A stretch of DNA of 8,003 bases, from contig JBIPPH010000055.1 in assembly GCA_044368575.1 (NCBI GenBank), positions 1 to 8,003 on the forward strand. Reading direction: 5' to 3'. How positions within the stretch are numbered: the first letter of the stretch is position 1; every line of letters begins with the position of its first letter. The position numbers were made by a program, and so were the translations under genes. Below the pieces are notes generated by a model. It did no database searches and was not told where the DNA came from. It worked only from the letters and a program-made list of their open reading frames with translations. The stretch is from JABMMZ01 sp044368575. GTDB lineage: Bacteria > Bacteroidota > Bacteroidia > NS11-12g > UBA955. This document shows, piece after piece, positions 1-5,342 of this stretch.

Positions 1-949
1 AAAAACCAAGCTAAAAAATATTAAACAAATAATTAAAGAAGAGAAACCTAATATATTATATATCAATGGTATATTTTCTTTTTACTTTAGTGTTTTGCCT
101 TTGTTTTTTTCAAAGGTATTTAACCTACCAAAAACATATGTTGCTGTCAGAGGTATGTTGCATGCTTCAGCCTTAAGTGTGAAACCATTAAAGAAACAAT
201 TATTCTTATCCTTTGCCAGAGGTTTTGGTTTATTTCAAGGCAATCAAACAGCCATTCAGTCATTTTCTCAACGCTATCAATCATCAATTCAATTATTAGC
301 TTCAAATGCAATTGAAAAAAAGGCCATACAATCTGCATTAGGTTCAAAAATTAATATCAAAGTATTGGGCAATGTACCCATACCTCCCGAGCATTGTCCT
401 CAACACAGTATTCAAAAAACAGTGGGCAGTTTAAAGTTGATTTTTGTTGGCAGAATTGCCCCAGAAAAAAATCCTTTGACCCTTTTAAAAGCTTTGCAAA
501 AATTAGATCAACCTATAGCCATTACCTGGGTGGGCTCAGCCATAGATCAAGCCTATTACAACAGTTTTTTAGCCGAAATAAAGGCTTTGCCAAAACAAGT
601 GCAATCTAAGCATATACCAACCCTTGAGCATGATCAACTCATGGCTTGCATTGCAGAGCATCATGTTATGGTTTTGCCAAGCTTAGGCGAGAATTTTGGA
701 CATGCGATTTACGAAGCATTGGCTTGTTCAAGACCTGTCATTATTGGCAATAATACCGCATGGCCTCAGTCTGACTTTATTTGCAGTTGCGATCCCGAAA
801 ATGTTGAAGCATTAACTCAATTGATACAAGAAGCTGCATCGTTGGATCAAGCCGCCTTTGATCATCTATCGATTGCTTCAAAACAATTTGCACTGTCTTG
901 GTATACTGATCAAAACTTTGATAAAGCATATTTTGATGCCTTTTCTTAG
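1..949 (+). CDS. Glycosyltransferase family 4 (GT-B fold), 5' end cut by window edge
   Basis: A GT4-type transferase that moves a sugar from a nucleotide-sugar donor, probably onto a lipid-linked polysaccharide intermediate at the cytoplasmic membrane. The frame is open from base 2, with no stop before the TAG at 947-949, so the gene starts off the left edge; about 315 residues are visible. The upstream codons read as normal GT4 sequence (LYINGIFSFYF), followed by the typical RGMLHASALS-KPLKK segment. The TTG at base 95 is therefore not the real start. The C-terminal donor-binding half is clear: FVGRIAPEKNP (from about base 440) and the E-x7-E motif in GENFGHAIYEALACSRPVI (from about base 685), whose glutamates contact the donor nucleotide-sugar in this family. 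Only part of the N-terminal acceptor domain is missing. The acetyltransferase gene follows after 18 bp, suggesting one operon. The family is confident; donor and acceptor cannot be read from sequence. Confidence 0.88.
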   Translation, partial: KTKLKNIKQIIKEEKPNILYINGIFSFYFSVLPLFFSKVFNLPKTYVAVRGMLHASALSVKPLKKQLFLSFARGFGLFQGNQTAIQSFSQRYQSSIQLLASNAIEKKAIQSALGSKINIKVLGNVPIPPEHCPQHSIQKTVGSLKLIFVGRIAPEKNPLTLLKALQKLDQPIAITWVGSAIDQAYYNSFLAEIKALPKQVQSKHIPTLEHDQLMACIAEHHVMVLPSLGENFGHAIYEALACSRPVIIGNNTAWPQSDFICSCDPENVEALTQLIQEAASLDQAAFDHLSIASKQFALSWYTDQNFDKAYFDAFS

Positions 950-967
950 TTATATTTGTATTAAACT

Positions 968-1525
968 ATGAAGCCAACTGTTGATTTAAGCCATTACAAC
1001 AACCAGTCATATCAAACTGGGGCATCAGCTTTTAAGCGCATGTTATGGTACCTTGTCAATGCGATCTTCTTCAAATCCAGCTTTCATGCTTATGGATTAA
1101 AAGTGGTGCTTTTGAAATTGTTCGGCGCTGAAATAGGCATAGATGTGATCATTAAACCCCATGTGAATATTAAATACCCTTGGCACTTGGTGGTCGGTAA
1201 TCATGTTTGGATAGGCGAAAATGTTTGGATAGATAATTTAGACAAGGTGCAAATTGGCAACCATGTATGCATTTCACAAGGTGCTATGTTACTTTGTGGC
1301 AATCACAATTATGCTTCAACTCAGTTTGAATTGATTACCGGAAAAATCATTCTAGAAGATGGGGTTTGGATAGGGGCAAAAGCAATGGTTTGTTTAAATG
1401 TCATTTGTCATTCCCACAGTGTTTTGAGTGTTATGAGTGTAGCCAATAAAGATTTACAAGCCTACACTATATACAAGGGTAATCCTGCAGAACCTATTAA
1501 AGAACGCACTATTGAGTCAACCTAA
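968..1525 (+). CDS. WcaF-like hexapeptide-repeat O-acetyltransferase (polysaccharide biosynthesis)
   Basis: A 185-residue left-handed beta-helix acyltransferase of the WcaF/colanic-acid acetyltransferase type. It probably transfers acetyl from acetyl-CoA to a sugar hydroxyl of a surface polysaccharide. The N-terminal helical part (residues 1-55, with KRMLWYLVNAIFF and LLKLFGAEIG) is typical of the WcaF group. Hexapeptide turns follow, such as VVGNHVWIGENVWIDN (about 75-90) and VQIGNHVCISQGAMLLCGNHNY (about 95-114); His113 in GNHNY is the likely catalytic base. The C-terminal coil ends in YTIYKGNPAEPIKER, the standard family tail. The last coils are slightly eroded: VCLNV and SVMSV appear where the family usually has a Pro-Gly and a Gly, so turn geometry may differ there. 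ATG start at 968; no strong Shine-Dalgarno, as is usual in Bacteroidota. Its last 14 bp overlap the next glycosyltransferase. Family is confident; the acetylated sugar is unknown. Confidence 0.87.
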   Translation: MKPTVDLSHYNNQSYQTGASAFKRMLWYLVNAIFFKSSFHAYGLKVVLLKLFGAEIGIDVIIKPHVNIKYPWHLVVGNHVWIGENVWIDNLDKVQIGNHVCISQGAMLLCGNHNYASTQFELITGKIILEDGVWIGAKAMVCLNVICHSHSVLSVMSVANKDLQAYTIYKGNPAEPIKERTIEST

Positions 1526-2267
1526 AGTAACCATTATAACCGCATGTTTTAATGCCCAATCAACCATTGAGCATACCTTAAATGCTGTCAATAAGCAAAG
1601 CTATAGCAATATTGAACACATTATTGTTGATGGTGGTTCATCAGACGATACACTTCGAATTATACAAGCCCATAAAGGCCCTAATACCATTGTGATTTCT
1701 GAACCCGATGAAGGCATTTACGATGCTTTTAATAAAGGCTTAGCTAAAAGCAGTGGTCAAATCATTGGGTTTTTGAATGCTGATGATCAGTTTGCAAACA
1801 ATGAAGTTGTGGCTGAATTGGTTAGTATTTTTGATAATTCTAAAGCCGATGCAGTTGCCTGTTCGGTTGAAATTTTCAAATCTTTAAATCCTAAAAAACC
1901 CTATCGTTTATTCAAGTCAACTGATTTCAAACCTTGGCAATTTAGATTGGGCATACAACCCCCTCATCCTGGGTTTTATGTGAGCAGAACCGCCTTTGAA
2001 AAGGTTGGCTTCTACAGAACGCAATATAAAATCAGCGGAGATTTTGATTGGCTTTTAAGGGCCATATTGTTAGAACAATTACAAGTTGTTTATTCCCCGA
2101 AAATAATGGTTCATATGTTAGACGGTGGCGCGAGTGCTTCTGGTTTAAAAAGCAAAAGGCTAATGAATCAAGAAGACCTTAAGATTCTCAAGCAACATGG
2201 CATCTACAGCAATACCATCATGATTTGGTCAAAATACTTGATCAAGTTATTTCAGTTGAGGTTTTAG
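1512..2267 (+). CDS. Glycosyltransferase family 2 (GT-A fold), WcaE-like
   Basis: A 251-residue single-domain GT2 enzyme, probably adding one sugar to a polysaccharide repeat unit in the cytoplasm. Visible motifs are the N-terminal nucleotide-binding strand VTIITACFNAQSTI (6-19), VDGGSSDDT (39-47), the DxD-like metal site LNADD (88-92), the acceptor-region PHPGFYVSR (151-159) and the catalytic-base region SGDFDW (175-180). HMLDGGASASG (201-211) matches the Gly-rich segment common in WcaE-type enzymes. The start is TTG at 1512: the frame is closed by TAG at 1440-1442, no ATG lies between, and the TTG places the first beta strand at the usual distance from the N-terminus. It overlaps the acetyltransferase by 14 bp, which suggests translational coupling. 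Its TAG stop overlaps the stop of convergent uvrA. Sugar specificity is unknown. Confidence 0.87.
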   Translation: MSQPKVTIITACFNAQSTIEHTLNAVNKQSYSNIEHIIVDGGSSDDTLRIIQAHKGPNTIVISEPDEGIYDAFNKGLAKSSGQIIGFLNADDQFANNEVVAELVSIFDNSKADAVACSVEIFKSLNPKKPYRLFKSTDFKPWQFRLGIQPPHPGFYVSRTAFEKVGFYRTQYKISGDFDWLLRAILLEQLQVVYSPKIMVHMLDGGASASGLKSKRLMNQEDLKILKQHGIYSNTIMIWSKYLIKLFQLRF

Positions 2268-5056
2268 TCTTTTAAAGCAGCTTTCAAATATGGCGCCGTA
2301 TAACTTTCTTTGATGTTTACAAGCCCTTCTGGAACACCTTGATACACCAAGTGGCCTCCCTTATCGCCACCTTCAGGGCCTAAATCAATTAACCAATCAG
2401 CACATTTAACCACATCCATATTGTGTTCAATGATCAATACAGTATGGCCTTTATCAATTAAGGCATTGAAACATTGTAGGAGTTTTTGAATGTCATTAAA
2501 ATGCAGACCTGTAGTAGGCTCATCAAATATAAATAAGGTGTGATTTTCTTTCTGACTACCCTTGCCTAAAAAGGTTGCTAATTTAATTCTTTGCGCTTCT
2601 CCACCACTCAGCGTATTGCTTGATTGACCCAAAGAAACATAGCCCAATCCGACGTTTTGCAATGGCTCAATTCTGCTGCAAATAGTAGGTTTGTCTTTAA
2701 AGAAATCCATGGCTTGATCAACTGTCATTGCTAATATTTCTGCAATGTTTTTGTCTTTGTATCGGATGTCTAAAATATCGTCTTTGAAGCGTTGGCCTTT
2801 ACAGAATTCACATGGTAAGATAAGGTCCGCCATGAATTGCATTTCAATGGTAACTTCTCCCTCGCCTTTGCAATGCTCACAACGGCCGCCATCCACATTA
2901 AATGAAAAATGAGAAGGCTTTAATTTTTGTTGTTTAGAACCAGGTAAATCAGCGTATAATTCTCTAATTACATCATAGGCTTTTATGTAAGTAACAGGGT
3001 TGCTTCTGCTTGATTTTCCAATTGGATTTTGATCTACCATTTCAACTTGTTTGATCAAATGGTAATCGCCACTAAGCTTATCGTGTTTGCCTGTTTTATC
3101 GCCGGTATAATTGCCAATTATTTTACTTAAAGCCGGGTAAAATATGTTCTTAATCAATGTGGTTTTACCACTACCGCTAACCCCTGTCACACAAGAAATA
3201 ACTTGCAATGGAATGCTCACATTGATGTGCTTTAGATTGTTTTCTCTTGCGCCAATAATCTCAATGGCATTTGTGCTTTTTCGGCGTTTTGTGGGCACTT
3301 TGATGCTCATTTTACCGCTCAAGTATTGACCAGTCAAACTCTTACTTGATTTCAATATTTGTTTGTAATCGCCTGAAAACACTAGCTCACCTCCAAATGT
3401 TCCAGCTGCAGGACCGATGTCAATTAATTGATCAGCAGCTTTCATCATTTCCTCTTCATGTTCAACAACAATTACTGTATTACCAGCAGTTTGTAGTGAT
3501 TTTAACACTTCAATCAATTGCTTAGTATCTTTAGGGTGCAATCCAATACTTGGTTCATCAAGTATATACATGCTACCCGTTAAACTACTGCCCAAACTGG
3601 TGGCTAAATTGATGCGTTGAGATTCTCCTCCACTGAGTGTATTGCTTAGACGATTAAGGCTTAAGTAGCCCAATCCCACTTGGTCTAAAAACCCTAATCT
3701 GTTTTTTAATTCGATTAATATTCTTTGACCAATATGTGCATCAGTTGGGTTGAGTTCTAGTTGGTCAAAATAGGTTCTAGCGGCTTTTACTGGCATCAAC
3801 AATATTTCCTGAATGCTCATATGCTTTGGCCCTTCGCCCTCAGATATAATTTTGACATAAGAGGCATCTTTACGCAACCTAGTGCCTTTACAATCATGGC
3901 AAATGGTGCGGCCTCTGTATCGGCTCAACATCACTCTGTATTGAATTTTGTATGTTTTTTCTTCAAGCATTTTGAAGAAATCATTTAACCCATTCACTGA
4001 GCGATTGCCCTCCCAAAGTAGTGTTTTGTGTTTTTCGCTCAGATCTTGATAGGCTCTGTGAATTGGAAAATCGCCTTTAGTAATTTGGCTTAAGAACTGT
4101 TCTTTGTATTCACTCATGGTTTCCCCTTTCCATGGTTGAACACAACCCTCATAAACACTCAAAGATTTATCAGGAATTACCAAATCTTCATCAATTCCAA
4201 TTACATGTCCATAGCCTTCGCAAGTTTTACACGCACCTAAGGGATTGTTAAAACTTAAAAAATCTTTAGATGGCAATTCAAAGGCTATACCATCAAGCTC
4301 GAATTTATTAGAAAATTGATGCCAGTGCTCTTCAATTTTTAAGATGCATGCACCATGGCCTTCCCAAAAAGCGCTTTCAATTGAATCAGCTGCTCTTGAA
4401 TCGAAATCTTCATCACTTAAATCCAATAATAGCCTGTCAATGATCAAATGTTTTGTTTTGGCTTTGCTTATTTGTTGAGCAGTAACATCGTTGATTTTGA
4501 CGATGTCATTGTCAATCAAAATTCTAGCGAAACCTTGTTGACCGTATGTGCTCAATGAGGCCAATTCTTGACCTTTCTTGATGTCTAATTGAGCCAATAC
4601 TAAAATTTGAACGCCATTGTTTTGTGTCTTAATGAACTGAAGCACATCTTCAGTGGTATGACGTTTAACCTCTTTGCCACTAATGGGTGAAATGGTATGA
4701 CCAATCCTTGAAAAAAGGAGCTTTAAATAATCATAAATTTCAGTACTTGTGGCCACTGTACTGCGCGGATTGCGGGTGTTGACTTTTTGCTCAATGGCAA
4801 TGGCTGGCGCTAGGCCTTCTATAAAATCAACTTCAGGCTTGTTCATACGCCCTAAGAATTGACGGGCATAACTGCTTAAGCTCTCAACATAACGTCTTTG
4901 ACCTTCTGCAAATAAAGTGTCAAACACAAGACTACTTTTACCACTTCCAGACACGCCGGTGACAACTGTAAAGCTACCAGCAGCAATACTCACATCGATG
5001 TTTTTTAAGTTGTGAGCTCTTGCACCTTTAATGACTATGTTTGGAAATTTTCGCAT
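2264..5056 (-). CDS. uvrA: Excinuclease ABC subunit A (UvrA)
   Basis: The damage-sensing ATPase of nucleotide excision repair. UvrA dimers scan DNA, load UvrB at lesions and leave. At 930 residues the length is normal. Two ABC modules are present: N-terminal Walker A GVSGSGKS (about 33-40) with signature NTLSGGESQR (about 471-480) and Walker B YILDEPSIGLH (about 496); C-terminal Walker A GVSGSGKT (about 624-631) with signature NTLSGGEAQR and Walker B FIFDEPTTGLH (about 841). The C-terminal zinc module is intact (CEHC about 725-728, CEFC about 748-751). In the N-terminal module only CKTC (about 275-278) is seen, and the preceding CxxC pair is replaced by a segment reading GIAFEL. ATG at 5056 is chosen because MRKFPNIVIKGARAHNLKNI matches the usual UvrA N-terminus. 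There is no Shine-Dalgarno, and a -7 box lies 15 bases upstream of the start codon. The stop overlaps the convergent glycosyltransferase by 4 bp. Confidence 0.97.
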   Translation of the reverse strand: MRKFPNIVIKGARAHNLKNIDVSIAAGSFTVVTGVSGSGKSSLVFDTLFAEGQRRYVESLSSYARQFLGRMNKPEVDFIEGLAPAIAIEQKVNTRNPRSTVATSTEIYDYLKLLFSRIGHTISPISGKEVKRHTTEDVLQFIKTQNNGVQILVLAQLDIKKGQELASLSTYGQQGFARILIDNDIVKINDVTAQQISKAKTKHLIIDRLLLDLSDEDFDSRAADSIESAFWEGHGACILKIEEHWHQFSNKFELDGIAFELPSKDFLSFNNPLGACKTCEGYGHVIGIDEDLVIPDKSLSVYEGCVQPWKGETMSEYKEQFLSQITKGDFPIHRAYQDLSEKHKTLLWEGNRSVNGLNDFFKMLEEKTYKIQYRVMLSRYRGRTICHDCKGTRLRKDASYVKIISEGEGPKHMSIQEILLMPVKAARTYFDQLELNPTDAHIGQRILIELKNRLGFLDQVGLGYLSLNRLSNTLSGGESQRINLATSLGSSLTGSMYILDEPSIGLHPKDTKQLIEVLKSLQTAGNTVIVVEHEEEMMKAADQLIDIGPAAGTFGGELVFSGDYKQILKSSKSLTGQYLSGKMSIKVPTKRRKSTNAIEIIGARENNLKHINVSIPLQVISCVTGVSGSGKTTLIKNIFYPALSKIIGNYTGDKTGKHDKLSGDYHLIKQVEMVDQNPIGKSSRSNPVTYIKAYDVIRELYADLPGSKQQKLKPSHFSFNVDGGRCEHCKGEGEVTIEMQFMADLILPCEFCKGQRFKDDILDIRYKDKNIAEILAMTVDQAMDFFKDKPTICSRIEPLQNVGLGYVSLGQSSNTLSGGEAQRIKLATFLGKGSQKENHTLFIFDEPTTGLHFNDIQKLLQCFNALIDKGHTVLIIEHNMDVVKCADWLIDLGPEGGDKGGHLVYQGVPEGLVNIKESYTAPYLKAALKD

Positions 5057-5070
5057 TTTTTACAGGAGGG

Positions 5071-5078
5071 CAAAGGTA
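5071..5078 (-). promoter_or_regulatory. Bacteroidota -7 promoter box for uvrA
   Basis: The minus strand reads TACCTTTG here, a perfect match to the Bacteroidota sigma-ABfA -7 consensus TAnnTTTG. No -33 TTTG is found at the usual spacing; the nearest (plus-strand CAAA at 5093-5096) lies only 14 bases away. Initiation would fall near 5065, leaving a leader of roughly ten bases or fewer before the uvrA ATG at 5056. The match and its position are seen in the sequence; the transcription start is inferred. Confidence 0.55.
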
Positions 5079-5166
5079 ATTTTTTTGTGTCGCAAAACCT
5101 CTCTAAACAACAGTAAAATCAGTAAAAAGTTTTCAATCTTCGCAGATAAAATGAAGGAATAAAATG
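5079..5166. other. AT-rich spacer between divergent uvrA and metH promoters
   Basis: This stretch separates the two outward-facing -7 boxes. It is AT-rich and contains no gene. No inverted repeat long enough to name an operator was recognised, and no LexA-like or other known repair-regulator site was recognised on the uvrA side. Confidence 0.5.
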
Positions 5167-5174
5167 TATCTTTG
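5167..5174 (+). promoter_or_regulatory. Bacteroidota -7 promoter box for the riboswitch-metH transcript
   Basis: TATCTTTG is a perfect TAnnTTTG -7 box. A matching -33 TTG is not visible at 17-23 bases upstream. Initiation some 5-8 bases downstream would start the RNA just before 5182, where the SAM riboswitch P1 helix begins, so the aptamer would form the very 5' end of the transcript. That agreement in position supports the call. Confidence 0.65.
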
Positions 5175-5181
5175 CACTGCA

Positions 5182-5279
5182 ATTATCAAGAAAGACGGAG
5201 GGAATAGGTCCTGCGATGTCTTGGCAACCTACCTGCATGGTAAAGGTGCTACATCCGGCCCCAATTGGGGACAGATAAT
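5182..5279 (+). ncRNA. SAM-I (S-box) riboswitch aptamer upstream of metH
   Basis: A complete SAM-I aptamer that binds S-adenosylmethionine and controls the downstream methionine synthase. P1 is six perfect pairs, ATTATC (5182-5187) with GATAAT (5274-5279). P2 is AAGAC (5192-5196) with GTCTT (5218-5222), enclosing the conserved GGAGGGA and the GATG kink-turn side. The conserved GGCAACC is at 5223-5229. The expected pseudoknot is present: P2 loop AGGT (5206-5209) with ACCT (5227-5230). P3 is a short hairpin, about 5230-5242 (TACC/GGTA). The conserved AAGGTGCTA (5243-5251) and ATCC follow. P4 is CCCC-AATT-GGGG (5259-5270). Linear order, spacing and all four helices match the SAM-I family (Rfam RF00162), and the metH neighbour fits the known S-box regulon. 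No score could be computed here. Confidence 0.95.
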
Positions 5280-5342
5280 GAATCTCACAGATGTCTCATT
5301 TGTCTGTTTTTGATGCTTGCGCATAGACATGAGTAGACAAAT
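5272..5342 (+). promoter_or_regulatory. Candidate translational expression platform of the SAM riboswitch
   Basis: Two competing pairings can be read directly. (A) The P1 3' strand CAGATAA (5272-5278) pairs with TTGTCTG (5300-5306), seven pairs with one G-U. (B) The segment 5295-5307 pairs with the metH start region 5323-5333: A5323-G5333 matches eleven bases with a two-base bulge at 5300-5301, placing the ATG (5329-5331) inside the stem. A second form of B pairs 5298-5306 with 5334-5342, just inside the coding region. A and B share bases 5300-5306 and so exclude each other. SAM binding locks the P1 strand and would leave B free to hide the start. A weaker local hairpin, 5287-5293 with 5301-5307, is followed by five T and could instead act as a terminator. 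The pairing is observed; the mechanism is inferred. Confidence 0.5.

Noticed and set aside
95..97. TTG at 95 as the start of the first glycosyltransferase
   Set aside because: The frame is open back to base 2 and the upstream codons read as conserved GT4 sequence, so the gene is cut by the window edge rather than starting here.
394..609. A 71-codon ORF on the + strand inside the first glycosyltransferase
   Set aside because: It lies wholly within a confident gene in another frame and resembles no known protein.
3144..3988. Two + strand ORFs (3144-3329 and 3761-3988) antisense to uvrA
   Set aside because: They are shadows of the UvrA coding sequence with no recognisable domain or promoter.
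5063..5070. CAGGAGGG on the + strand as a Shine-Dalgarno site
   Set aside because: No + strand start codon follows at a useful distance. On the minus strand, where uvrA starts, the sequence is the complement and cannot serve as a ribosome site.
5287..5311. Hairpin 5287-5293/5301-5307 followed by five T as a definite intrinsic terminator
   Set aside because: The stem is only seven pairs with two G-U and low GC, too weak to call on its own. It is kept only as a possible competitor fold in the riboswitch platform.
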